A program made the translations under genes and the position numbers. Source: Betaproteobacteria bacterium (lineage in GTDB: Bacteria; Pseudomonadota; Gammaproteobacteria; Burkholderiales; Burkholderiaceae_D). Taken from it: a stretch of 6,358 nt of DNA. Below, piece after piece: positions 1-6,358 of this stretch (positions within the stretch are counted from its first letter, which is position 1; each line of letters opens with the position of its first letter). The notes beneath the pieces were generated by a model. It saw only the letters and a program-made list of their open reading frames with translations, was not told the DNA's origin and did no database searches. The stretch covers positions 1 through 6,358 of the forward strand of contig JAATFN010000370.1 in assembly GCA_015655165.1 (NCBI GenBank), given 5' to 3'.

Positions 1-566
1 TGCTGATGACCGCTATCGAGTAAATGCGCGAGGAGTTCCAGACTTTTTGCTTCCCGTAAGAGGGCACTACTCTCTGGTGAGAGCAATATACTGTCCAATT
101 CTTGTGCTGTACGTAATACGTTAACCTGTCCTGGCTGAACGCTGACATGGCGTTGTTTACGCAACTGTTCAAAAAAGTCACCCCCTTTGTCTCCTGCGAG
201 CTGTTGTAACAAATGCGGTGGCAATAATAATCCCACATGATGTGCATAGCCGTGAAACTCGGCTTGCCACGGTGTGTCGGGTAAATACCCTTCGACTACT
301 TCTCTGCTTCCCACCTTGAATTTGAATCCGTCTGATTCGATATTGATCCCGTCTTTTAACCAGATCATTAATGAGAGCCGTTGCTCGGAATCATAAATCG
401 CTACTTTAGTGGGCTCGCTATAGTGGTTATGACTGGAAAACGCAGATAAGCCGTATTGCGTGATATGGGCTCCCTCAACCAATCCGGCTTTGCTGGCGTT
501 CAATGAGTTGGCGACTGGCTTTGAGGGGAGGTGTGCTGCAATATCGACAAGGGATGAATAGGCCAT
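1..566 (-). CDS. AraC-family transcriptional regulator, PchR/YbtA-like (N-terminal part, cut by window edge)
   Basis: Reading the minus strand from an ATG at 566-564 gives 188 uninterrupted codons running off the left edge. The start has a good ribosome site: GGGAG on the minus strand (573-577), six bases before the ATG. The protein starts MAYSSLVDIAAHL. It has a beta-rich sensor-like region (about residues 30-120) and then a helical stretch, REAKSLELLAHLL (residues 171-183), which resembles the linker just before the helix-turn-helix domain in PchR-type AraC regulators. The two HTH motifs would lie outside the window and are not seen. In this family (PchR with pyochelin, YbtA with yersiniabactin), the cytoplasmic regulator senses the ferric siderophore and activates receptor and transport genes. 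Divergent placement against a siderophore receptor fits that role. Leucine codon use differs from the transport genes (TTA and CTC dominate, CTG is rare). The family call is fairly secure; the ligand is unknown. Confidence 0.85.
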   Translation of the reverse strand, partial: MAYSSLVDIAAHLPSKPVANSLNASKAGLVEGAHITQYGLSAFSSHNHYSEPTKVAIYDSEQRLSLMIWLKDGINIESDGFKFKVGSREVVEGYLPDTPWQAEFHGYAHHVGLLLPPHLLQQLAGDKGGDFFEQLRKQRHVSVQPGQVNVLRTAQELDSILLSPESSALLREAKSLELLAHLLDSGHQ

Positions 567-581
567 CAAATACTCCCGTTA

Positions 582-609
582 CGGGTAGAAAATTACAGGA
601 TTCGGGTAG
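582..609. repeat. Direct repeat CGGGTAG x2, 21-base period (candidate AraC-type operator)
   Basis: The heptamer CGGGTAG occurs at 582-588 and again at 603-609, exactly 21 bases apart, or two turns of the helix. Flanking bases agree too: a T two bases before and AA two bases after each copy. AraC-family proteins typically bind direct repeats on one face of the DNA with about this period. The pair sits between the regulator's start and the Fur box, just upstream of the presumed receptor promoter. That position would let the bound regulator contact RNA polymerase and also repress its own gene. The repeat is seen; the operator role is inferred. Confidence 0.45.
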
Positions 610-613
610 TAAT

Positions 614-632
614 AATAATGATAATCATTACT
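614..632. promoter_or_regulatory. Fur box (iron-responsive repressor site)
   Basis: The 19 bases match the classic Fur consensus GATAATGATAATCATTATC at 16 positions. The inner 15-base core TAATGATAATCATTA (616-630) is a perfect match and a perfect palindrome apart from its centre. In the hexamer view, three direct units (608-613, 614-619, 620-625, ending in GATAAT) are followed by a C and an inverted ATTACT (627-632), so more than one Fur dimer could bind. The site covers the region where the -35 of the receptor promoter would be, as expected for repression by Fe-Fur in iron-rich cells. Confidence 0.85.
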
Positions 633-642
633 ATGTGGTGAG

Positions 643-648
643 TATAAC
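643..648 (+). promoter_or_regulatory. Candidate -10 element (TATAAC) of the receptor operon promoter
   Basis: TATAAC matches the sigma-70 -10 consensus at five of six positions and lies 25 bases before the receptor ATG. The stretch about 17 bases upstream (around 620-625) is inside the Fur box and does not resemble TTGACA. A weak -35 is common where an AraC-type activator helps recruit polymerase. The transcript would start near 655, leaving a leader of about 20 bases. This is a plausible assignment only, with no independent support. Confidence 0.4.
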
Positions 649-673
649 CGATAACCTTTGATGAAGTGTACAT

Positions 674-2737
674 ATGAAGCCGATAAAATTAACGCCGCTA
701 GCACTGTTGATGTGGATGACGTTTGCCATGGGTGAACATGCATGGGGAGCCAACGAGGGTGACAAACAAACTGGTGCAAGTGAAAAAACGAGTGACGGGC
801 AGACGTTGGCACCAATTGTTGTCACTTCGACCAAACAGAACACCACGGCGTTTGATGCAGCTGTGAGTGCGAGTGTTGTTGATGGATTGAAGTTCGAACA
901 AGGGGGACATCAGTATCTGGATGATCTTGCCCAGCAATTGCCGAATATGTACTTTTCCGATTTCAGTGGCGGTCCGGGTACCATCATTATCCGCGGCATG
1001 GGCAGTAATGATGAAGAGGCCGATGTATCCAGTATCGGCGTGCAGCTTGATGGAATTTCATTACCGCTAACAAGCCTGGTCGGACGCATTCTGGATCTGG
1101 AACAAATCGAAGTATTGCGTGGCCCACAAAACCTGTTGCACGGGCAGGGCGCCATTGGCGGATTGGTGGCGTTGCGCAGTCGTGATCCGGGTTTTGTATT
1201 TGGCGGCAGTGTCTATGCCCAGTATGGAACATCGCGCCAGCGTGAAGCCGGTATGGCACTGGATATTCCGTTGTCGTCATCAACCGCCATAAGGATTAGT
1301 GCGGACAGGGAACTAAACGACGCCTCTAACGAAAAACCGACATTAAATCGCTCCAATACGGCTGGCTGGAATAGCAATGTCGCACGTTTGAAACTGTTGC
1401 ATAACGACCAGTCGGGTGGTCAATGGCGTTTCGGATTGCATCACATGGAGCGCAATGGTGGCAACGATTACTTTACAACGCCAGCACTTGTAAATCAACA
1501 CGAATCAACGCAAACGGATTCTGGCATCAATGACATGAAATATACTTTGGCCAGTGGTGAATACACACGTGCGCTGGATGCGGTAACACGCTTCACCGCA
1601 ATTGTCGGTGCTCAGTCATCCGAGTGGAGTTACTGGTTACCCGCTTCCGTATTTGGCGCGACCAATGGTTTTGATATGAAGATGAAAAGCTATAGTGCCG
1701 AAGCACGTGTAGCGCGTACTGCAACAGCTAATAGCCCGTTTGACTGGATGGCAGGCGCTTACGTGTCGTATACAGATATGGATCGCCCATATTTGTATGA
1801 TTACGCAGGTGTCTTTACCAGTGCAACATCATCGCAAGTCAATGCTACAACCTTGGCGGCATTTGGCGAACTTGGTTGGCACTTTACTCCGCAATGGCGT
1901 GTCGCCGTCGGATTACGCGTAGCGCAAGACCGTCGTGATATCGACTGGAGCAGTGATCAAAATGGTAGTGTGGAACAGGTATCGCGCAAGATAAAAGATA
2001 ATGTCGTATTGCCGCAGGTGATGCTTGAATACCGTCCTGACGCACAGCAGTTTTCCTGGATCAAGCTCGCACGTGGTTATACCCCTTCCGGCTTTAATAT
2101 TTATTCGACCGCAGCACAAGATGCCGGCAACACGTTTTCACCTGAACACACCAATTACGGTGAAATCGGTTATCGCTTGAAAGGGGTAGAAGACAATTGG
2201 CAACTGGGCGCTGTCGCATTTTATTCACGTATGCGTGACCAGCAGGTGAAAGTTACTACCAGTGGCGGCTCTGCCATCACTGAAAACGCAGCGCGTTCAC
2301 ATAGTTACGGTGTTGAACTGAACGCCACAGTACGTCCGTTTAGTACGCTGGAAATGCAGGCGTATGCCGGTTATATCAAAGCCATCTATGACGACTATGT
2401 GCGCAGCAGCAGTGAAGATTATTCGGGACGCCAGTTCATGGGAACACCGCGCAGCAATGCTGGTCTGTCTGTGCTGTGGACGCCGGTACAGAACTGGCAG
2501 ACATCTGTCTCTGTGCGGCATATCGGTAAAGTGAATATACCAACCGCCTATTATGCCGAAGATGGTTATACGTTAGTCGATGCGAATGTAACCTGGCATC
2601 TGAAAAACTGGAGTGTCAATATTTATGGCAAGAATTTGACGGATAAAGACTATCTCACGCGTGCAATCAGCAGTGGCAATCTTGTTGTCGCAGGTACACC
2701 GCGCACGTTCGGCGTACGTGTGACTTACGCATTCTAA
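674..2737 (+). CDS. TonB-dependent outer-membrane ferric-siderophore receptor, FyuA-like
   Basis: This 687-residue receptor would import a ferric siderophore across the outer membrane using energy from TonB-ExbB-ExbD. Residues 1-25 look like a signal peptide: basic MKPIK, then a hydrophobic core, with cleavage probably near HAWG/AN. A TonB box, PIVVTST, lies at 47-53. The plug runs to about residue 170 and includes EVLRGPQ (146-152) and a GAIGG turn typical of plug ends. The rest is a 22-strand-type barrel with ARGYTPSGFN near its middle. It ends in VRVTYAF, whose terminal Phe is the usual assembly signal. Length and motifs fit the yersiniabactin/pesticin receptor FyuA (about 670 residues) and relatives. 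There is no N-terminal signalling (STN) domain, so regulation should go through the divergent AraC-type protein and Fur rather than an ECF sigma/anti-sigma pair. The ribosome site is weak (GAAG, 663-666); an out-of-frame ATG at 661 stops early. The ligand is not certain. Confidence 0.93.
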   Translation: MKPIKLTPLALLMWMTFAMGEHAWGANEGDKQTGASEKTSDGQTLAPIVVTSTKQNTTAFDAAVSASVVDGLKFEQGGHQYLDDLAQQLPNMYFSDFSGGPGTIIIRGMGSNDEEADVSSIGVQLDGISLPLTSLVGRILDLEQIEVLRGPQNLLHGQGAIGGLVALRSRDPGFVFGGSVYAQYGTSRQREAGMALDIPLSSSTAIRISADRELNDASNEKPTLNRSNTAGWNSNVARLKLLHNDQSGGQWRFGLHHMERNGGNDYFTTPALVNQHESTQTDSGINDMKYTLASGEYTRALDAVTRFTAIVGAQSSEWSYWLPASVFGATNGFDMKMKSYSAEARVARTATANSPFDWMAGAYVSYTDMDRPYLYDYAGVFTSATSSQVNATTLAAFGELGWHFTPQWRVAVGLRVAQDRRDIDWSSDQNGSVEQVSRKIKDNVVLPQVMLEYRPDAQQFSWIKLARGYTPSGFNIYSTAAQDAGNTFSPEHTNYGEIGYRLKGVEDNWQLGAVAFYSRMRDQQVKVTTSGGSAITENAARSHSYGVELNATVRPFSTLEMQAYAGYIKAIYDDYVRSSSEDYSGRQFMGTPRSNAGLSVLWTPVQNWQTSVSVRHIGKVNIPTAYYAEDGYTLVDANVTWHLKNWSVNIYGKNLTDKDYLTRAISSGNLVVAGTPRTFGVRVTYAF

Positions 2738-2746
2738 AGAAAGGTC

Positions 2747-3994
2747 ATGATGCAGATGACGCACAATGTGTCGCGTGCAAGCGAATACCGCGCTTTGGTA
2801 TGGATGTATGTTGCACAAGGCCTGCCAGCTGGATTCGCTTTTTTTGCCATGCCGGCATTAATCAGGCAAAGCGGACATGGCATGGCCGAAATCGGGTTGG
2901 TCGGATTGGCTTTTTTGCCGTGGGCATTCAAGTTTCTATGGGCCAGTTTCATGGACAATGCCTGTACCCGTTTCGGGCACGGGAAAGTCATTTTTGTGAC
3001 TCATGTCCTGTGTATCATCACGGCAGTATTGTTGTTGCTGGTGTCCCCGCAAACACAATTGATGTCGGTTGTCGTCGGTGTCATCGTGTTAAATACATTG
3101 TCTTCGACACAAGATATTGTCACGAACAGTTATGCGGTCATACGTATGCAAGGGAAAGCTGCCGGTGTTGCCAACGCGATTCAGATTGTCGGCATCATTA
3201 TCGGCATGCTGCTGGGTGGCGGCGGTGTGCTGGTAGTGTTTGACCTTGTTGGCTGGCAGGGGGCGATCGGTTTTATCGCGGGTCTGTTTGTTCTCACCGG
3301 CTTTTTGTTGGCGATTGACCGGCGCTGGTGCCAACTAGTGAGCGACAATCGACAAACACCGCAGGCCAAAGTACGTCTGCGTGATCTGTTATTGCATAAA
3401 GACCTCAAATGGGCACTGGCAATCGCACTGATTTTCAAGTTCTCCAGTACGGCAGTCAGTACCTTGATGCAACCATGGCTGGTCGATCAGGGCATTGATT
3501 TGGCATCCATCGGCCACTTGCAAATGGCCATGTTGTTGGCAACAGCAATCGGTGGTGCGACATTGGGTATTGTGATCGTACGTACATTCGGAAATCGCCG
3601 GGCAGTTGTTGTCAGTACCGTGTTGGCTGTGATCGTTTTAGGCCTGCCGTGGTTATTGGAAACGTTGCATAGCCGGGATGTGCGCCTGTACTATCTGGCA
3701 TTTTGTGTGCAAGGATTGTTTGAAGGTGCCATGTATGTGGCCATTTGGGCCTTGTTCATGAACTGGGCATCTGCACGGCGTCCAGGGACAGATTACACCG
3801 CAGTCCAGTGTTGTGAAAGTCTGGCCAATGCAGTGGCGTCAGGTATGATCGGTGGCTTGAGTCAGCACATCGGGTATGGTGCTACATTCGCATGGATATG
3901 GTTTGCAGCAGCACTGGTATTTATTGCCATAGTCTGGTGTTTGCCGCGTCTGGTATTGCACAATGACGCACAAGCAGGTGGTCATGGCAACTGA
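2747..3994 (+). CDS. MFS siderophore permease, RhtX/FptX/YbtX-like
   Basis: This 415-residue inner-membrane protein has about twelve hydrophobic helices, split six and six by a basic, polar cytoplasmic loop from about residue 191 to 223 (starting DRRWCQL). The first third carries marks of the AmpG/RhtX/FptX branch of the major facilitator superfamily: AQGLPAGF in helix 1, LPWAFKFLWA before the helix 2-3 loop, and a Gln-Asp pair (122-123, in STQDIVTN) in helix 4. FptX and RhtX import ferric pyochelin and rhizobactin 1021; YbtX is the homologue in the yersiniabactin island. Proton-driven import of the receptor's ligand is the natural inference, though efflux cannot be excluded. The gene begins 9 bases after the receptor stop. 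AAAGG (2740-2744) is two bases from the first ATG and five from the next (2750), so translation may start at 2750. It overlaps the following ABC gene. Confidence 0.88.
   Translation: MMQMTHNVSRASEYRALVWMYVAQGLPAGFAFFAMPALIRQSGHGMAEIGLVGLAFLPWAFKFLWASFMDNACTRFGHGKVIFVTHVLCIITAVLLLLVSPQTQLMSVVVGVIVLNTLSSTQDIVTNSYAVIRMQGKAAGVANAIQIVGIIIGMLLGGGGVLVVFDLVGWQGAIGFIAGLFVLTGFLLAIDRRWCQLVSDNRQTPQAKVRLRDLLLHKDLKWALAIALIFKFSSTAVSTLMQPWLVDQGIDLASIGHLQMAMLLATAIGGATLGIVIVRTFGNRRAVVVSTVLAVIVLGLPWLLETLHSRDVRLYYLAFCVQGLFEGAMYVAIWALFMNWASARRPGTDYTAVQCCESLANAVASGMIGGLSQHIGYGATFAWIWFAAALVFIAIVWCLPRLVLHNDAQAGGHGN
3976..3981 (+). promoter_or_regulatory. Ribosome binding site AGGTGG choosing the start at 3984
   Basis: AGGTGG differs from AGGAGG at one base. 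Its AGG part is five bases before the ATG at 3984, while the upstream in-frame ATG at 3963 has no purine-rich site before it (TGGTATTGCACA). This favours 3984 as the start of the first ABC gene, removing seven residues (MTHKQVV) from the longest reading. The site lies inside the end of the MFS gene, so ribosomes finishing that gene probably restart here. Confidence 0.5.
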
Positions 3995-5741
3995 TCAGAT
4001 ACCGCGTCTGGGATTTGTACGTTTGATACGTTTGGCACCTGTTACGTTGGGTCTGGCAATACTTGCCGGTATCGGTTCTGCAGCATGCAGTATTGTGCCG
4101 TTCTGGGTGATTAGCCGCATTGTCGGTGAATTGTTTGCAATTCAAGCAGACATGGCTCATGTCTGGATGCTGGTAGGGTGGGTGTTGGGTTTGTTATTGT
4201 TGCGCTGGGCATTGATGGTGGCAAGCCATGTATTGGCACATCAGGGCGCGTTTGCCATTCAACACCGCTTGCGTCTGGCAATGGCCAGGCGACTCGGTCA
4301 GGTACCTCTGTCTTTTTTTTCCCGTCGTGGCTCCGGTAGTTTACGCGCGACATTGACCGATGATGTTAACAGTCTGGAGGGATTCTTCGGGCATATGCTG
4401 CCTGATGCGGTCGCAGCATTTGTCGCACCTGTCATGGTGTTGGTCGTATTGTTTATTGCCGACTGGCGTCTTGCCATTGCCGCATTGTTACCATTGCCGC
4501 TTGCGATACTGGTGCAGTGGTGGCATATGCGATCAACACGCACAGAAATGGCAGCTTGGGGAAAAATGCAGCAACGTATTGCCAATCAGATGGGCGAATA
4601 TGTACGTGGTATCCATGTGGTTAAAACATTCGGGTTGGCTGCAAAAACCTTTGGCGAACTCGCAGCAGTTGTCCACGAGGCGGTTGGCTGGGTACAAAAT
4701 TATGCACGTCAAAGTGCCGGTGGCTGGGTGATGTTTACCGGCGTGTTATCGGCCAATTTGGTCATTGTCGCGCCTGTCGGCGCATGGTTATGTTACCGTG
4801 GCAGTCTGGATATATCCACCTATACCCTGTTTTTGTTTGTCGCACCAGCAGTGCTGAGCCCGTTATTAAGGCTGACTTATGTCATCGGTGAGCAAATGAA
4901 ACGTGCCGATGCACTGCATCGCATTAGCGAGGTATTGTATGCCCCTGTCATCACGGAACAGGCAACGGTAATTATTCCATCGTCCCCGTTGGATATCACA
5001 TTTTGCCATATCGGTTGCCGTTATGGTGAACGACTGGTGCTCGATCATGTCAGTTTTACCGCCAGAGCAGGCCAGTTAACTGCATTGGTAGGTACCAGCG
5101 GTGCAGGTAAAAGTACCTTGGTCAGATTGGTGGCAAGGCTGCATGAATATGATGAAGGTGATGTACTGGTGGCGGGGGTGCCGGTAACACAATGGCAGAT
5201 GGATGCATTGTTGTCGCGTCTTGCGATTGTCTTTCAGGATGTGATGTTGTTTCATGGCACGGTGCGTGACAATTTATTGATTGCACGTAGTGATGCGACC
5301 GATACGCAAATGGAAGCTGCCGCACGCGCGGCACATGCGCATGATTTCATTATGGCGTTGCCGCAAGGCTATGACACGTTACTGGGTGAACGGGGGGCCC
5401 GCCTGTCTGGCGGAGAGCGCCAACGTTTATCGATTGCACGGGCATTGTTAAAGGATGCACCGGTGTTGTTGCTGGACGAGGCAACAGCGAGTGTTGATGC
5501 ACAAAGCGAAGCAGCGATTCAACAAGCACTGGCTACCTTATGTCAGGGGCGTACCGTGTTGATGATTGCCCACCGCCTGGGTACAGTCATCCATGCGGAT
5601 CATATTGTCGTGATGGATCGGGGGCGTGTTGCCGGACAAGGTACACACCAGACGCTGTTGGCAAGTTGTGCTGTTTATCGGCGTTTATGGGAAGATTACG
5701 AATCTGCATGCCATTGGTCTTTGGGGAAGACACCATCATGA
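3984..5741 (+). CDS. Fused ABC half-transporter (membrane + ATPase domains), YbtP/PchH-like siderophore importer subunit
   Basis: This 585-residue protein (592 if it began at 3963) joins a six-helix exporter-type membrane domain (about residues 15-310) to an ATPase domain (about 330-575). The ATPase motifs are complete: A-loop Tyr347, Walker A GTSGAGKST (370-378), Q-loop Gln418, signature LSGGE (474-478), Walker B VLLLDE (494-499) with catalytic Glu499, D-loop SVD (503-505) and switch His530. It should therefore be a working ATPase. In the membrane part, PLSFFSRRGSG and the acidic stretch after it form the first coupling loop. Although the fold is that of exporters, YbtP/YbtQ of this type import ferric yersiniabactin, and the receptor and MFS context argues for import here. 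No siderophore-interacting reductase domain is attached. The gene overlaps its neighbours on both sides, and its partner is presumably the next gene. Export of a siderophore or drug is the alternative. Confidence 0.88.
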   Translation: MATDQIPRLGFVRLIRLAPVTLGLAILAGIGSAACSIVPFWVISRIVGELFAIQADMAHVWMLVGWVLGLLLLRWALMVASHVLAHQGAFAIQHRLRLAMARRLGQVPLSFFSRRGSGSLRATLTDDVNSLEGFFGHMLPDAVAAFVAPVMVLVVLFIADWRLAIAALLPLPLAILVQWWHMRSTRTEMAAWGKMQQRIANQMGEYVRGIHVVKTFGLAAKTFGELAAVVHEAVGWVQNYARQSAGGWVMFTGVLSANLVIVAPVGAWLCYRGSLDISTYTLFLFVAPAVLSPLLRLTYVIGEQMKRADALHRISEVLYAPVITEQATVIIPSSPLDITFCHIGCRYGERLVLDHVSFTARAGQLTALVGTSGAGKSTLVRLVARLHEYDEGDVLVAGVPVTQWQMDALLSRLAIVFQDVMLFHGTVRDNLLIARSDATDTQMEAAARAAHAHDFIMALPQGYDTLLGERGARLSGGERQRLSIARALLKDAPVLLLDEATASVDAQSEAAIQQALATLCQGRTVLMIAHRLGTVIHADHIVVMDRGRVAGQGTHQTLLASCAVYRRLWEDYESACHWSLGKTPS

Positions 5742-6358
5742 TGTTGTTTGCATTGATGCAATCCGGATTTCGTTTGTCGCAACAACGTGATCCAAGACTA
5801 TTGCGTGGTTTACTTTGGTCGCTTGTCGAAGGTGTCTTTACGGCAGCACCTTATTTACTGTTATCTACGTTGTTGATGGCAGTGTTTTCCGGGGAGGTGT
5901 CGCTACAACTTATCATCTTGACCGGTGTGGCAATGGTGTCGTGTGTCTTCGCTCGCATCATGGCAGGGCAACGCAGTATGCCGCTTATTTTTGCCAGCAC
6001 CTATGCGCTCATGGGACATGCACGCTTGCGCATTGCCGACCATTTGCGGCAATTGCCGATGGGTTGGTTTGCCCGTCAACGTGATGGTGATATAGCATCG
6101 CGTCTGACGTCGGATATGGATTTGATCGAGAACCTGTGGGCACATTTTTTTGGTATGTTTGTCACAGGACTGGTTTGCCCGTTATTGCTGATCGTGTTCC
6201 TATTATGGGTTGACTGGCGTCTGGGGCTGGTGACGGTTGCAATACTGCCTTTGGCTGGCCTGTGTCTGGCATGGACACAACATGTACTCGCCAGACCTGG
6301 TGCCAGAATGTTTGCTGCCAATTCTGCCGCGCAATCGGCATTGCTGGAATATGTGCAA
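5738..6358 (+). CDS. Second ABC half-transporter, YbtQ/PchI-like (N-terminal membrane domain, cut by window edge)
   Basis: The ATG at 5738 overlaps the previous stop as ATGA; a second in-frame ATG follows at 5741. GGGGAAG at 5723-5729 serves as ribosome site. The frame stays open for 207 codons to the right edge. The protein begins MMLFALMQSGFRL and shows several hydrophobic helices. Its first coupling loop starts at W110 (WFARQRDGDIASRLTSDMD), and a WVDWRLGL segment follows before a further helix. These features match the membrane domain of ABC exporter-fold half-transporters and parallel the previous gene (FFSRRGSG and DWRLAIA in that protein). The ATPase domain would lie beyond the window. 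Translational coupling with the previous gene implies equal synthesis and a heterodimer, as in YbtP/YbtQ. Whether its ATPase site is intact cannot be seen. Confidence 0.87.
   Translation, partial: MMLFALMQSGFRLSQQRDPRLLRGLLWSLVEGVFTAAPYLLLSTLLMAVFSGEVSLQLIILTGVAMVSCVFARIMAGQRSMPLIFASTYALMGHARLRIADHLRQLPMGWFARQRDGDIASRLTSDMDLIENLWAHFFGMFVTGLVCPLLLIVFLLWVDWRLGLVTVAILPLAGLCLAWTQHVLARPGARMFAANSAAQSALLEYVQ

Larger units (their letters stand above)
567..673. promoter_or_regulatory. Divergent control region between the regulator and the receptor operon
   Basis: This 107-base AT-rich gap is the only true intergenic space in the window and must hold promoters for both directions. From left to right it contains the regulator's ribosome site (573-577), two CGGGTAG direct repeats (582-588 and 603-609), a Fur-box-like palindrome (614-632), and a -10-like TATAAC (643-648) pointing at the receptor. 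For the minus strand, TGTAAT (complement of 592-597) matches the -10 consensus at five of six bases but has no convincing -35. The arrangement suggests joint control by iron through Fur and by the divergent AraC-type regulator. Confidence 0.75.

Noticed and set aside
573..585. Inverted repeat CCCG-TTA-CGGG (575-585) as a terminator
   Set aside because: The stems are four bases, there is no following T run on either strand, and it overlaps the regulator's ribosome site, so it is at most part of an operator.
579..937. Minus-strand open frames across the control region and the start of the receptor gene (579-815, 631-846, 698-937)
   Set aside because: They lie opposite the receptor's signal peptide and plug, have no recognisable domain, and would conflict with the strong receptor gene and the Fur-controlled promoter.
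2735..2750. Terminator or separate promoter between receptor and MFS genes
   Set aside because: The gap is nine bases with no hairpin and no T tract, so it only carries a ribosome site.
2800..3243. Plus-strand 147-codon open frame inside the MFS gene
   Set aside because: It is a shifted reading of the MFS gene, unusually rich in Cys, His and Arg, without a domain; the MFS frame gives a coherent twelve-helix protein.
4313..4320. Run of eight T in the first ABC gene as a possible phase-variation tract
   Set aside because: It encodes the conserved PLSFFS stretch (two Phe codons and adjoining Ser codons), and similar T runs occur in the other membrane genes here. Eight bases is short for a slippage switch and the frame is intact.
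5815..6084. Plus-strand 89-codon open frame inside the second ABC gene
   Set aside because: It is in a different frame from the ABC membrane domain that starts at 5738. Its product is rich in Cys and His with no domain, which is typical of a shifted reading of a real gene.
1..6358. CRISPR arrays, tRNA or rRNA genes, insertion sequences, toxin-antitoxin or phage-defence genes
   Set aside because: No repeat-spacer pattern, tRNA-like arm set, transposase or terminal inverted repeat was seen; coding sequence of known transport and regulator families fills almost the whole window.

Overview
The window holds one end of a siderophore (iron-chelate) uptake locus from a Gram-negative bacterium. An outer-membrane TonB-dependent receptor, a Fur-box-like palindrome and inner-membrane transporters indicate a diderm, most likely a gamma- or betaproteobacterium. 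I cannot name the genus from the sequence. Coding density is very high, and the only real intergenic space is the 107-base divergent control region at 567-673.

Layout: positions 1-566 hold, on the minus strand, the N-terminal 188 codons of an AraC-type regulator resembling PchR/YbtA. Its DNA-binding half lies beyond the left edge. The divergent control region follows. It contains a 21-base-spaced direct repeat (a candidate AraC operator), a strong Fur box and a -10-like hexamer. On the plus strand there is then a tight four-gene run: a FyuA-like TonB-dependent receptor (674-2737), a 12-helix MFS permease of the RhtX/FptX/YbtX kind (2747-3994), a complete fused ABC half-transporter (3984-5741), and the membrane domain of a second ABC half-transporter (5738 to the right edge). 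The gaps are 9 bases, then an 11-base overlap, then a 4-base ATGA overlap, so the four genes very probably form one translationally coupled operon.

Working model (inference from family knowledge): the ferric siderophore crosses the outer membrane through the receptor using TonB energy. It then crosses the inner membrane through the MFS permease and/or a heterodimer of the two exporter-fold ABC proteins, as known for YbtP/YbtQ with yersiniabactin. Fur would silence the promoter in iron-rich cells, and the AraC-type protein would activate it when the ferric siderophore is present. No siderophore biosynthesis gene, periplasmic binding protein or FecCD-type permease is visible, so whether the cell makes the ligand or takes it from neighbours cannot be decided here.

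The parts are of known families. What is worth a second look is the gene order, the presence of both an MFS and an ABC inner-membrane route in one operon, the compact dual-control promoter, and the regulator's different codon use.
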